A stretch of DNA of 20,871 bases from CAZVUW01 sp964629825 (GCA_964629825.1 CAZVUW010000059.1:1-20871); one strand, 5' to 3'. Positions 7,791 through 17,711 are shown, counted from the stretch's first letter. Program-made: numbers and translations. The notes: generated by a model from the letters alone, not told the origin.

Positions 7791-9518
7791 ATGTCTGCTG
7801 CCACGGCTGCCAGGACGGCTCGGCTGCTGGCCGGCCTGCTTGCGCTGGCGCTGGTCCTGGTCGCGTGCGGGGGTGGCGAGGATGACCCGTCCGACCCGGA
7901 CGCGGGCACGGAAGAGGCGTCGGCTGCGCCCACCGACGACCCAGACGCCGGCGAGGAGCCGGTCGACACCGTCGAGGGCGGCACGGTCGTCTGGGCCTAT
8001 GACCAGGAGCCGCTGATACTCAACCCCACCCTGAGCGACGGCAGCTCCTTCGCCACCGCTCAGATCGCGCTGGCGACCCTCCTGCCCCTGTGGGTCATCA
8101 CCCCGGAGTTCACCTACGAGCCGAGCCCGCTGCTGGAGGACGCCGAGGTCAACCAGTCCGGCGACAGCTTCTCGGTCACCTACACGCTGACCGACGAGGC
8201 CGAGTGGAGCGACGGAACCCCCATCACTGCCGGCGACGTGTTCTTCACCCTCGAGACCTGCCTCAACGAGGAGTGGGCCATCACCACGCGCTCGGGCTGC
8301 GACGCGGTGGACATGGAGGCGACCGAGGCTGCTCTCGACCCCTCCAGCAAGACCATCGAGGTCGTGTTCTCCTACGAGTACGCCCCGTGGCAGACGCTGT
8401 TCTCGACCGCGGACCTGCCGATCCTCCCCTCGCACATCCTCGAGGGCGAGGACTGGAACACCGTCTGGAACGACGAGATCCCGATCGCGTCGGGGCCGTT
8501 CCGCTTCGAGAGCTGGGAGAAGGGCCAGCAGCTGACGCTGGTCCGCAACGAGAGCTACTTCGGCGAGCCGGCGAGCCTCGACCGCGTCGTGTTCCGCTTC
8601 CTGCCCGACTCGGCCTCGCAGGTCCAGGCGCTGCGCGGCGGTGAGGTCGACATGCTGCAGATCCAGCCGCAGCTCGACCTGGTCGACCAGCTCGAGGCCA
8701 TCGACGGCGTCGACATCCAGATCGCGCCCGGACCCGTATGGGAGCACATCGACTTCCAGCACGAGCACCCGCTGCTCGGCGAGCTGTTCGTCCGCCAGGC
8801 GATCGCCATGTCGATCGATCGCGAGGCGATCGTCGAGCAGCTCATCCAGCCCCTGTATCCCGAGGCTGAGCCGCTCAACTCGATCGTGTACGTCAACAAC
8901 CAGGCCGAGTACGAGGACCACTTCTCCGAGCTGATGACCTACGACCCCGACGGGGCCGTGGCGCTGCTCGAGGAGAACGGCTGCGAGCGCGGCGACGACG
9001 GCATCTTCACCTGCGACGGCGAGCGGCTGTCGTTCGAGTACACGACCACCGCCGGCAACGAGCGCCGCGAGCTCACCTTCGAGATCCTCCAGCAGCAGCT
9101 CGCAGAGGTCGGCATCGAGCTCGTGGCGAACATCATCGACCCGGCGATCGTCTTCTCCGACCAGGTCCACACCTCGGGCAACTTCGACATGATCGCGTTC
9201 GCGTGGGTTGGAGCACCCGATCCGAAGGACAACATCGAGGTCTACCGCTGCGGTGGCGAGCAGAACTACACCGGCCACTGCAACGAGGAGGCCTCGGAGC
9301 TCATGGAGCAGACGAACTTCACGACCGACCCCGAGGAGCGCGCGGCGCTGATGAACGAGGCCGGGGCCCTGCTCGCGCAGGACCTGCCGATCCTGCCGCT
9401 GTACCAGCTGCCCGTCGTGGTCGCCTCCCACTCGAACACCGTGACCGGTCTCCAGGTCAACACCACCCAGTGGGGGCTGGTTTGGAACATCACCGAGTGG
9501 CAGGCAGTCGCAGACTGA
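7791..9518 (+). CDS. Oligopeptide/dipeptide ABC transporter substrate-binding lipoprotein
   Basis: A 575-residue family 5 extracellular solute-binding protein (OppA/DppA type). GAGGAGGAG at 7777-7785 precedes the ATG. Residues 1-26 are a lipoprotein signal (RLLAGLLALALVLVAC) with lipobox LVAC and Cys26 as the lipidated residue. An acidic Asp/Glu/Ala-rich linker (29-62) then leads to the binding domain. The family signature EWSDGTPITAGDVFFTLE lies near 140-157, and FVRQAIAMSIDREAIV and the terminal LPILPLYQLPVVVAS region are typical. The protein is anchored to the outer face of the membrane and delivers peptide or a related ligand to the permeases encoded next. It is the first gene of the five-gene operon. 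The exact ligand cannot be told; family 5 also includes nickel and glycoside binders. Confidence 0.93.
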   Translation: MSAATAARTARLLAGLLALALVLVACGGGEDDPSDPDAGTEEASAAPTDDPDAGEEPVDTVEGGTVVWAYDQEPLILNPTLSDGSSFATAQIALATLLPLWVITPEFTYEPSPLLEDAEVNQSGDSFSVTYTLTDEAEWSDGTPITAGDVFFTLETCLNEEWAITTRSGCDAVDMEATEAALDPSSKTIEVVFSYEYAPWQTLFSTADLPILPSHILEGEDWNTVWNDEIPIASGPFRFESWEKGQQLTLVRNESYFGEPASLDRVVFRFLPDSASQVQALRGGEVDMLQIQPQLDLVDQLEAIDGVDIQIAPGPVWEHIDFQHEHPLLGELFVRQAIAMSIDREAIVEQLIQPLYPEAEPLNSIVYVNNQAEYEDHFSELMTYDPDGAVALLEENGCERGDDGIFTCDGERLSFEYTTTAGNERRELTFEILQQQLAEVGIELVANIIDPAIVFSDQVHTSGNFDMIAFAWVGAPDPKDNIEVYRCGGEQNYTGHCNEEASELMEQTNFTTDPEERAALMNEAGALLAQDLPILPLYQLPVVVASHSNTVTGLQVNTTQWGLVWNITEWQAVAD

Positions 9519-9542
9519 GCCGCAGGGCGGCCGCCGCCTGAC

Positions 9543-10514
9543 ATGTGGGTCTATGTCGCCCGGCGGCTGCTGCTGAGCATCCCCGTGCTCGTCGCGGCGA
9601 GCATGGTGGTGTTCTTCGGGCTGTCGGCCGTCGGCGACCCGCTGGGCGAGCTGCGCGCTCGGCCCAACGTCAGCCAGGAGACGATCGACCTCCTCGTGGA
9701 GCGCAGGCACCTCGACGAGCCGCTGCCGCTCCAGTACGCCTACTGGGTTCGCTCGGCGGTGACGGAGGGCTTCGGCACCACGATCGGCGGTCGCGAGATC
9801 TGGCCGGACCTGCGCAGGGCCCTGTGGCACACGCTGCAGCTGGTTGTGACCGCCGAGGTGCTCGCGCTGGTCCTCGGCGTGCTGCTGGGGGTGCTGTCGG
9901 CGCGGCGTCAGTACTCGCTGTTCGACTACGCGACCACTACGGTCAGCTTCCTGGGCTACTCGGTGCCGGCCTTCTGGTTCGCGCTGGTCCTGCAGGTCCT
10001 GGCGACCAGCTTCTTCAACGCGACCGGCATCCGCCTGGTGTACACGGCCGGGCTGTCCTCCCCCGACGCGGGCACCGGCCTGGCGTTCCTCATCGACCGG
10101 ATCCAGCACCTGGTGCTGCCGATCATCGCGCTCGCCTACGTGTCGATGGCGCTGTACAGCCGCTACATGCGCTCATCGATGCTCGAGGTCATCAACGCCG
10201 ATTACGTCCGCACCGCCCGCGCCAAGGGCCTGCGCGAGTCGGTGGTGACGCGCCGCCACGCCCTGCGCAACGCGCTGATCCCCGTGGTGACGGTCGCCGC
10301 GTTGAACTTCGGGTCGCTGGTATCAGGCGCGATCGTGACCGAGACCGTGTTCGCGCTCGACGGCATGGGCCTGTTCTTCATCAACGCCCTGTCGGCGCGC
10401 GAGGTCTACTCGATCATGGCCTTCTTCATGATCACCGCCGTGGTGATCATCCTGGCCAACCTGGTGGCGGACCTCCTGTACGGCTACCTCGACCCCAGGA
10501 TCCGCTATGACTGA
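9543..10514 (+). CDS. Peptide ABC transporter permease, OppB/DppB type
   Basis: A 323-residue inner-membrane permease. The N-terminus MWVYVARRLLLSIPVLVAASMVVFF is the characteristic first transmembrane segment, followed by a periplasm-side loop (31-95) and further segments near 98-119, 133-157, 188-206, 250-271 and 292-314. The cytoplasmic EAA loop that docks on the ATPase is DYVRTARAKGLRESVVTRRHALRNALIP (220-247, quoted in parts: DYVRTARAKGL, then RRHALRNALIP). The ATG lies 24 nt after the binding-protein stop with a weak purine-rich site, which suits translation within the operon. It overlaps the next permease gene by 8 nt. It should pair with that OppC-type subunit to form the transmembrane pathway. 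Confidence 0.94.
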   Translation: MWVYVARRLLLSIPVLVAASMVVFFGLSAVGDPLGELRARPNVSQETIDLLVERRHLDEPLPLQYAYWVRSAVTEGFGTTIGGREIWPDLRRALWHTLQLVVTAEVLALVLGVLLGVLSARRQYSLFDYATTTVSFLGYSVPAFWFALVLQVLATSFFNATGIRLVYTAGLSSPDAGTGLAFLIDRIQHLVLPIIALAYVSMALYSRYMRSSMLEVINADYVRTARAKGLRESVVTRRHALRNALIPVVTVAALNFGSLVSGAIVTETVFALDGMGLFFINALSAREVYSIMAFFMITAVVIILANLVADLLYGYLDPRIRYD

Positions 10515-11442
10515 GACCCAGCAGTCGGCGGGCTGGACGCCGGAGGGCTACAGCGAGGACCTCGCGCGCGAGGGGCTGCAGGTCACCGCCCGCAGCCAGT
10601 GGGAGCTGTTCCGGCGCCGCTTCCTGCGCCACCGGCTGGCGGTGGTCAGCCTGGTGGTGCTCCTCATCGTGGCCGGGGCCGCACTCGTCGCGGACTGGAT
10701 CGCCCCGTACGACTTCGCCGCCCAGGACATCCGCAACCGCAGCCTCCCGCCGCAGCTGAGCGGCTGGCACCTGTTCGGCACCGACAAGCTCGGCCGCGAC
10801 TACTTCAGCCGCGTCCTGTTCGGCACGAGGACGTCGATCTTCGTGGCCTTCACCGTTGCGCTGGTGTCGACCGCGCTCGGCACCGTTATCGGCGCATTCG
10901 CCGGCTACTACGGCGGCTGGCTCGACAACCTGCTGATGCGCTTCACGGACTTCGTGATCGCGGTGCCGTTCCTGGCCGTGCTGCTGGTCGCGGCTGCATA
11001 CGTGGGCCGCGGGTCGCCGCTGCGGGTCGCCCTCATCCTGGCGCTGCTGCTTTGGACCACGATCGCCAGGATCGTGCGCGGCAGCTACCTGTCGTTGCGG
11101 GAGAAGGAGTTCGTCGAGGCCGCGCGCGCGGCGGGCGCCGGAGACCTGCGGATCATGTTCCGACACATGCTGCCGAACAGCCTCGGCCCGATCATCGTCA
11201 ACGCGACCCTGACCGTGGCGCTGGCCATCCTGCTGGAGGCGACGCTGTCGTTCCTGGGCTTCGGGATCCAGCCACCTACGCCCGCTCTCGGCAAGCTGAT
11301 CGACGACGGCAAGAACGCCATGCTGACCGACTGGTGGCTGGTCGTGATGCCGGGCGCAACGATCGTCGTCATCTGCCTGTGCATCAACTTCATCGGCGAC
11401 GGGCTGCGCGACGCCCTCGACCCCACCCAGCCGAGGCGCTAG
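10507..11442 (+). CDS. Peptide ABC transporter permease, OppC/DppC type
   Basis: A 311-residue permease that starts inside the end of the upstream permease gene, with an 8-nt overlap that indicates translational coupling. A cytoplasmic N-terminal tail of about 44 residues precedes the first membrane segment (45-64). The family motif HLFGTDKLGRDYFSRVLFG (88-106) is present. The EAA loop runs from EFVEAARAAGAG (201-212) to RHMLPNSLGPII (219-230). LLEATLSFLGFGIQPPTP (242-259) is the usual C-terminal signature before the final segment (280-297). It is the second half of the transmembrane pathway. The ATPase gene begins 2 nt after its stop. Confidence 0.94.
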   Translation: MTETQQSAGWTPEGYSEDLAREGLQVTARSQWELFRRRFLRHRLAVVSLVVLLIVAGAALVADWIAPYDFAAQDIRNRSLPPQLSGWHLFGTDKLGRDYFSRVLFGTRTSIFVAFTVALVSTALGTVIGAFAGYYGGWLDNLLMRFTDFVIAVPFLAVLLVAAAYVGRGSPLRVALILALLLWTTIARIVRGSYLSLREKEFVEAARAAGAGDLRIMFRHMLPNSLGPIIVNATLTVALAILLEATLSFLGFGIQPPTPALGKLIDDGKNAMLTDWWLVVMPGATIVVICLCINFIGDGLRDALDPTQPRR

Positions 11443-11444
11443 CG

Positions 11445-12550
11445 GTGACCGCTGCGACCGGACCCGCTCCCCCGCCCTCGGCGCCGCTGCTGTCGGTCCG
11501 CGACCTCGTCACCGAGTTCGACACCCCCGACGGGGTGGTGCGGGCGGTCGACGGCGTCAGCTACGACGTCTACCCCGGCGAGACGCTCGGGATCGTCGGC
11601 GAGTCGGGCTCGGGCAAGAGCGTCACCGTGCTGACCCTGCTGGGGCTCATCCCCCAGCCCCCAGGCCGCGTCATCGGCGGCCAGGCGCTGTTCGAGGGAC
11701 GCGACCTGCTGACCCTCCCGCCGGCCGAGCTGCGAGGGCTGCGCGGGCGCGACATCGGGATGATCTTCCAGGACCCGATGACCTCGCTGAACCCGGTGCA
11801 CCGCGTCGGGGAGCAGATCACCGAGGCCATGCGGGCGCACCGCCGCATAGACGAGGCGCAGGCAAGGGCCGAGGCGGTCGAGCTCCTGCAGCGGGTGGGG
11901 GTGCCCGACCCCGAGCGCCGCTACGACCAGTACCCGCACCAGCTCTCCGGCGGGATGCGCCAGCGCGCCATGGTGGCCATGGCGGTCGCCAACCGGCCCA
12001 GGCTCCTCATCGCCGACGAGCCCACGACCGCCCTCGACGTGACGATCCAGGCCCAGGTGATGGATGTGCTGGTTGCCGCTCGCCAGGCCGCGGACCCGGA
12101 GGGGGCCGGCTCGGGCATGGCGACGATCCTGATCACGCACGACCTCGGGCTGGTCGCCGAGCTCGCCGACCGCGTGGTGGTCATGTACGCCGGACGGGTG
12201 GTCGAGGTCGGCGACGTGCTCGACATCTTCGCGCGGCCCCGGCACCCCTACACGCTGGGACTTCTGTCGAGCCTGCCGCGACTGGATCGCGACGTCGAGC
12301 GCCTCGAGCCCATCGTCGGGCAGCCGCCCTCCCTGATCGAGGTGCCGCCCGGCTGCGCCTTCCACCCGCGCTGCCGCCTTTCGCGTGGCCGTCAGGAGTG
12401 CCGGAGCAGCGTCCCCCCGCTGGCCGCGTTGGCGGCCGGCGCGGGCCATCGCGCGGCCTGCCACTTCGCCGACGAGGTGGCCGAGGAGCGGCGCCGTGTG
12501 GAGGCCGAGATCGGCGCCGAGCTTGGCGCCGCCGAGGGCGGTGAGGGCAC

Positions 12551-12554
<4 letters not shown>
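11445..12554 (+). CDS. Peptide ABC transporter ATPase, OppD/DppD type
   Basis: A 369-residue ATPase. I place the start at GTG 11445, two nt after the permease stop; the open frame continues upstream but only as a shadow of the permease. ABC motifs: Walker A GESGSGKS (52-59), Q-loop Gln109 in IFQDPMTSLNP, signature LSGGMRQR (167-174), Walker B LLIADEP (187-193), H-loop His232. The C-terminal oligopeptide-transporter extension has HPYTLGLLSSLPRL (267-280) and cysteines C304, C310, C319 and C339 (GCAFHPRC, QEC, ACHF), the arrangement that binds an iron-sulfur cluster in some relatives. A charged tail (343-369) follows. It would work as a heterodimer with the next ATPase, whose GTG start overlaps its stop by 4 nt. 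Confidence 0.94.
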
Positions 12555-13585
<1,031 letters not shown>

Positions 13586-13657
13586 CGGTTGGTCGGGGGG
13601 CGGAGGTCGCTCGGCGCCCTCCGCCCGCGCACGACCCCCGCTGGGTCCCCACCGCTC

Positions 13658-13697
13658 GATGTTGTTCTTGGCGGACATGTCCGCCAAGAACAACATC
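13658..13697. terminator. Perfect 40-bp palindrome between convergent genes
   Basis: Two 20-nt arms (gatgttgttcttggcggaca and its exact complement) meet without a spacer around ACATGT. It lies 72 nt after the OppF-type stop and 10 nt past the end of the convergent binding-protein gene, a natural place for a bidirectional terminator. The outer part of each arm is relatively A/T-rich (GATGTTGTTCTT) but there is no U-run after the stem. Confidence 0.7.
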
Positions 13698-13707
13698 CAA
13701 CCGCCGG

Positions 13708-15408
13708 TCACTGCGAGAGGGACACCTCGGCGAGGTTGGGGCGGCCCATCGGATCGAGCCGGTAGCCGATGACCCGCTCGTCGACCACCTGCGCGTGCCG
13801 GTAGCGCATGATCGGCACGATCACCTGGTCGCGGTTGAGGATGATGTCCTCGGCCCTCCGCGACAGGAAAACGCGCCGCAGAGCGCTGCCGCTGGAGCGG
13901 GCCTTGTCGATCAGCTCGTCGACCTCGGGGTTGGAGTAGCGCATGTAGTTGCGCCGGCCGATCTCCTGCGAGTGGAACAGCGGGTGCAGCAGCTCGTCGA
14001 GGACGGGGTGCTCAGGGACCCAGCCGAAGCGGAACATCCCGACGTCGCCGTCGGCGAGCTCGTCGAGGTAGCTGCGCAGGTCGCGCGCGCGTGCGGCGAG
14101 CTCGAGCACCACGCCGACGGCCGCGAGGTCGTCGCGGATGGCGCGGGCGATCGGGAAGTGACCGCCGTCACGGTTGAACGACAGCCGCAGCCGGCTGACG
14201 CCTTTCTCGGTGAAGATGCGGCGTGCCGTCCTCGGGTCGTGCACGCAGGCGTCGCAGGAGCCCTGGGTGCCGTTGGGGAGGCTCGGCGCGAGCAGGGAGT
14301 CGGCCACGGCGACGTTGGCCCCGACCTCCTCGACGATGGCCTCGCGGTCGATGGCCAGGCTGACCGCTCGGCGGACCTCCGGGTCGTCGTAGGGCGGCTG
14401 GGTGACGTTGAACGCCAGGAAGTACAGGGTGGGCGTCTCTCCCATCAGCACGCCGGGGCCGCGGTACCCGTCCGGGGATTCGCCGTACTCGGCGATGGCG
14501 TCGGACACGGCGTCGATGGGGAGCGGGCTGACCTGCAGCCGCCCCTGCTGGAAGGCGACGTAGGCGGTGTCCGGGTCGGTGATGGTGAACAGCACCTCGT
14601 CGAGCTCGACCGGACGGGTTCCGTTGCGCCAGTCGGGCGCCCGCTGGACGCGAAGGAACTGGCCGCGCACCCACGCCTCCGCGGCGCGGAAGGGGCCGTT
14701 GCCGACCGGCTGCCGGCGGAACGCGGCCTCGTCGGCCTCCCACACCTCACGTGGGACCGGGGCGAGGGAGGGATGGGCGACGACCGCGTCGAAGGTCGAC
14801 AGCGGCCAGCGCAGCCGGACTCTGAGGGTCAGGTCGTCGACGGCCTCGACCCCGGACAGATCCGCGGCCGCCCCGCTGGCGACGTCCTGGTAGCCCTCGA
14901 CCATCTCGAGGCGGAAGCCGGCACCGCCGGTCACGGCCTGCTCCCAGGCGAACTTGAAGTCGGCCGCCGTCACAGGCGGGCCTGGCTCGTCAGGGGCTGC
15001 CGGCAGCGGGTGGAAGCGCGCGCCGGGCCGGAGGTGGAACGTCCAGGTCCGCTGGGACTCGTCGGCCTCCCACGAGACCGCCGCCGATGGGATCACCGAC
15101 AGGCCGGAGTCGAACGTCGTGAGCGAGTCGAACAGCGCGTCGACGACCACGAGGTCATCGGTGCCGACCGCGTCGGCGGGCACGATCGCCGACGGCTCGC
15201 CGATGCCATAGCGCAGGGTGCCCCCGACGCTGGCGCCGCTCGCGGAGGGCGAGGGCGCGGGTGAAGTCGACGGAGACGTGGGGACGATCGTCGGCTCCGA
15301 GCTGGCGCTCGGCGACGGCGTGGGGCTTGGGTCCGGCGCGGCTCCGGTGCAGGCCGCGAGCGCAGCCAGCGCAATGGCTACGAGAAGGGAGCGCGTGCGC
15401 CCTCCCAA
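13708..15408 (-). CDS. Second family 5 substrate-binding lipoprotein, coupled to secG
   Basis: A 566-residue binding protein starting at TTG 15408, 7 nt after the secG stop, with no strong ribosome binding site, so translational coupling is likely. Residues 1-20 are a lipoprotein signal (LLVAIALAALAAC, lipidated Cys20). A Ser/Pro/Thr-rich linker (21-60) follows. The binding domain has GGTLRYGIGEPSAIVP (62-77), TWTFHLRPGARFHP, PVTAADFKFAWEQAV, and PEVRRAVSLAIDREAIVEEVG, all typical of SBP_bac_5. It has no permease or ATPase of its own on this strand. It may use the transporter encoded convergently at 7791-13585, or a distant one; the sequence does not decide. It differs clearly from the operon's own binding protein and is not a recent duplicate. 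Confidence 0.92.
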   Translation of the reverse strand: MGGRTRSLLVAIALAALAACTGAAPDPSPTPSPSASSEPTIVPTSPSTSPAPSPSASGASVGGTLRYGIGEPSAIVPADAVGTDDLVVVDALFDSLTTFDSGLSVIPSAAVSWEADESQRTWTFHLRPGARFHPLPAAPDEPGPPVTAADFKFAWEQAVTGGAGFRLEMVEGYQDVASGAAADLSGVEAVDDLTLRVRLRWPLSTFDAVVAHPSLAPVPREVWEADEAAFRRQPVGNGPFRAAEAWVRGQFLRVQRAPDWRNGTRPVELDEVLFTITDPDTAYVAFQQGRLQVSPLPIDAVSDAIAEYGESPDGYRGPGVLMGETPTLYFLAFNVTQPPYDDPEVRRAVSLAIDREAIVEEVGANVAVADSLLAPSLPNGTQGSCDACVHDPRTARRIFTEKGVSRLRLSFNRDGGHFPIARAIRDDLAAVGVVLELAARARDLRSYLDELADGDVGMFRFGWVPEHPVLDELLHPLFHSQEIGRRNYMRYSNPEVDELIDKARSSGSALRRVFLSRRAEDIILNRDQVIVPIMRYRHAQVVDERVIGYRLDPMGRPNLAEVSLSQ

Positions 15409-15415
15409 GGCAGGC

Positions 15416-15646
15416 TCAGGCCAGGCGCAGAGATAGCACGATGGTCGTGATGGCGAACACGACGCCGGTCACGACGGTGATGCGGTCGAGGTTCTTCTCC
15501 ACGACCGTGGAGCCCGCCATGGAGCTCATCGCCCCGCCGCCGAACATGTCAGACAGGCCACCGCCTCGTCCGGACTTGAGCAGGATGAACATGACGAGGA
15601 GCACCGACACGATCACGTGTACGACGACGACGGCAGCGGTCAGCAC
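15416..15646 (-). CDS. secG: Preprotein translocase subunit SecG
   Basis: A 76-residue SecG starting at GTG (15646), with AGAGGAAG about 8 nt upstream. It has two membrane segments (about 2-23 and 56-73) joined by the characteristic loop KSGRGGGLSDMFGGG (24-38). SecG associates with SecYE and assists protein export. In many actinobacteria secG follows gap-pgk-tpiA directly. Here it is separated from tpiA by the BlaI/M56 pair and an assembly gap. A binding-protein gene follows after 7 nt. Confidence 0.95.
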   Translation of the reverse strand: MLTAAVVVVHVIVSVLLVMFILLKSGRGGGLSDMFGGGAMSSMAGSTVVEKNLDRITVVTGVVFAITTIVLSLRLA

Positions 15647-15827
15647 GGCAGGAACTTCCTCTGGTCAGCCGGGGCGCGGATTGCGGCGATAGAACCGGCT
15701 CAGCAAGCGCGGCTCCGTCGAACAAGGCTAGCAGAACTGCGCTGCTGTGCGGCTGCTCGGGTTCATTTGGGCGCGCGCGGGGCGTCGCGCTGCTCGCCTG
15801 TGCGGTCCGCGGGGTGTGCGCCGAGGC

Positions 15828-17270
15828 TCAGCTGCGCGGAGCGCCGACGAGGAAGAAGCCGACCTGCGAGCCGGACTGGCCGATGCGCCACAGCGGACGC
15901 GCGGTCTGGGCCGTGACCGCCGGCTCGGGTTCGATCATCTCCCAGGCGGGGCGGCCGTTGGTCCAGGCGAGGCGGCTGCGCGTGCGCAGCTGACCGCGGT
16001 CGCCGCTGCGGAGCTGGGCCTGGGACTCTACGCAGGGGCAGCCCGCGACCGGGGCGGCGGCCAGGCGGAAGCCGGGGCCCTCATCCTCCGCCACCGTTGT
16101 TGGTGCCGGGGCGAGTGCGCGGAACGTGGCCATGGCCGGTGACTCGACGGGCGTGGCCGGCGGAGCGCTCAGGTAGACGAACGTCAGGCTCTGGTAGTCG
16201 AGGTCCTTCGCCAGCCAGCTCGGCACCGTGAGGGCCGCCGTGGTGCCGGCCGCGAGCACGGCCGAGGCCAGAGCCATCTCGGACCAGCGGCGCAGCCGCG
16301 AGGGCGCCGGCAGGCAGGCGATGAGGCGCTCGACGCGGGCGGTGATGACCCGCATGGCGGCGCGCTCGGGCCGGCCGACGATCACGCCGGATGGCAGAGC
16401 CACACGGCCGGGGACCATCGCGCAGACCGCGTGCAGATGACGCTGATCGCGGTTGCGGTCCCAAACCTTGAGGATGCTCGAAGCCAGGGCCACGGGCCGG
16501 CCGGTGTGGCGGCTGGCGAGCTCGTCGGCACTCTCCTCCTGCTCGCGCTGGAGCCAGCCGACCGCGAGGTGCAGCGGCGGGAGGAAGAACGCGAGGTCGC
16601 GGAAGACGCCGACGACGGTGCCGAGCAGCGTGTCGCGCCGGGCGACGTGCGCGAGCTCGTGCGCGAGCAGGCCCTCGAGCTCCTGCTCATCGAGCTCGTG
16701 GACCAGCGCCGGGTCGACAACGACCACCGGCGAACGGGTGCCGACCGTGAAGGCGCCGCCCGGGCAGCGCTCCAGCAGCCGCAGCTCGGGCCGTCGAACG
16801 CCCATGGCGGCGGAGAGCGAGTCGAGCTGGCGGGCGATGGGGCTGTCCCCATCGGCGGGCACCGAGGGACGCAGGGCCCGACGGACCGCGACGACCCCGA
16901 GGGCGCGTCGGGACAGGAGGATGCCGACGACCAAGCCGTAGGTGAGGATCAGCAGGTTGAGCCCCGCCTCGGCGCTGAGGGCCCCGCGCTCGCTGAAGGC
17001 CTCGAAGATGGCCGCAGCCACCGAGCCGGCCGACGTGGTGACCGACAGCTGCGGCAGGTAGGCCTCGCCGATCGACGCGACCGCGGCCGCGGCGGCGGTG
17101 AGCACGGGCGCAAGCAGCAGCAGGCGCCGAGCCCGGCTGCTGCGCACGGCGCCGCTGCCGACCAGGGCTGCGGACAGCCCTGCGGCGGCCAGTGATCCGA
17201 GCAGCGCGCGTACCGCGAAGCTCTCGGTCACCAGCGAGAGGAGGAAACCCCCCGGTTGGCCGAGCGGCAT
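15828..17270 (-). CDS. M56-family (BlaR1/MecR1-like) membrane metalloprotease with unusual sensor domain
   Basis: A 480-residue membrane protein, 6 nt after the BlaI-like gene. Three N-terminal hydrophobic segments (about 14-38, 48-70, 104-128) lead to a zinc protease domain with HELAH (204-208) and a probable third ligand Glu246 in EESADELAS. A fourth segment lies at about 331-351, and 352-480 should then face outside. This is BlaR1 topology. In BlaR1/MecR1 the outer domain is a penicillin-binding sensor; here the region is only about 130 residues and lacks SxxK/SxN/KTG order. It contains CPC (411-413) and Trp-containing segments (LAWTNGRPAWEM, PLWRIGQ). Likely role: on sensing a signal, trigger inactivation of the BlaI-type repressor. 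Signal and targets are unknown. Confidence 0.85.
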   Translation of the reverse strand: MPLGQPGGFLLSLVTESFAVRALLGSLAAAGLSAALVGSGAVRSSRARRLLLLAPVLTAAAAAVASIGEAYLPQLSVTTSAGSVAAAIFEAFSERGALSAEAGLNLLILTYGLVVGILLSRRALGVVAVRRALRPSVPADGDSPIARQLDSLSAAMGVRRPELRLLERCPGGAFTVGTRSPVVVVDPALVHELDEQELEGLLAHELAHVARRDTLLGTVVGVFRDLAFFLPPLHLAVGWLQREQEESADELASRHTGRPVALASSILKVWDRNRDQRHLHAVCAMVPGRVALPSGVIVGRPERAAMRVITARVERLIACLPAPSRLRRWSEMALASAVLAAGTTAALTVPSWLAKDLDYQSLTFVYLSAPPATPVESPAMATFRALAPAPTTVAEDEGPGFRLAAAPVAGCPCVESQAQLRSGDRGQLRTRSRLAWTNGRPAWEMIEPEPAVTAQTARPLWRIGQSGSQVGFFLVGAPRS

Positions 17271-17276
17271 GGCCGG

Positions 17277-17681
17277 CTAGCGCTCCTGCTCCCGCAGGCG
17301 GTCGATGCGCTCCCGCAGTGCCTTGAGCGCGGCAGGGTCACCCCCGTCGTCGAGAACGTCGACGAAGTACGCCATCGCCGGCTCCGGGAACGAGTCCACC
17401 AGCCAGTCGACGACCGAGGCGACGGTCGACTTGGCGTACTCCTCGCGGCTGACGGTCGCGCGGTAGCGGTGGGCGAGCCCGGTCGTGTCCCGGTCGAGCA
17501 GCCCCTTGCCCGCCAATCTCGCCATGGTGGTCATGATCGTGGTGTATGCGAGGTCGCGCCGCTTGGCCAGCACGGCGTGCACGTCGCGCACGGTCGTCTC
17601 GCCGAGCTCCCAGACGGTCTCCATGACTTCGGTCTCGAGGGGGCCCAGCAACCCCTCGAGCTCGGGCTTGCGCTTCGCCAT
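17277..17681 (-). CDS. BlaI/MecI/CopY-family transcriptional repressor
   Basis: A 134-residue repressor starting at ATG 17681, with GAGGAAGG about 7 nt upstream. An N-terminal winged helix-turn-helix spans about 11-78: LGPLETEVMETVWELGETTVRDV, quoted in part as LETEVMETVWELGE (15-28), and the recognition helix region AYTTIMTTMARLAGKGLLDR (45-64). The C-terminal helices (80-134) are the usual dimerisation and protease-target part. Family members bind dyad operators and are inactivated by the partner M56 protease. The M56 gene follows after 6 nt, so the two form one operon. No beta-lactamase or mec-type gene is nearby. The gene probably represses its own operon and other, distant targets. Confidence 0.92.
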   Translation of the reverse strand: MAKRKPELEGLLGPLETEVMETVWELGETTVRDVHAVLAKRRDLAYTTIMTTMARLAGKGLLDRDTTGLAHRYRATVSREEYAKSTVASVVDWLVDSFPEPAMAYFVDVLDDGGDPAALKALRERIDRLREQER

Positions 17682-17711
17682 CGTCTGCCCTTCCTCAGGC
17701 GCCTGCGCCCA

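Noticed and set aside
7161..10109. 982-codon open frame on the minus strand, antisense to ppk1 and the binding-protein gene
   Set aside because: Its sequence is repetitive in V, D, G, R, Q and matches the third-position GC bias of the real plus-strand genes. No motif or family pattern is visible and it spans two well-supported genes and their junction.
15647..15827. tRNA or small RNA between secG and the M56 gene
   Set aside because: No T-loop or acceptor-stem pattern is visible on either strand, only short GC stems. A TAGCCT box on the minus strand could be a promoter but lacks a -35 partner.
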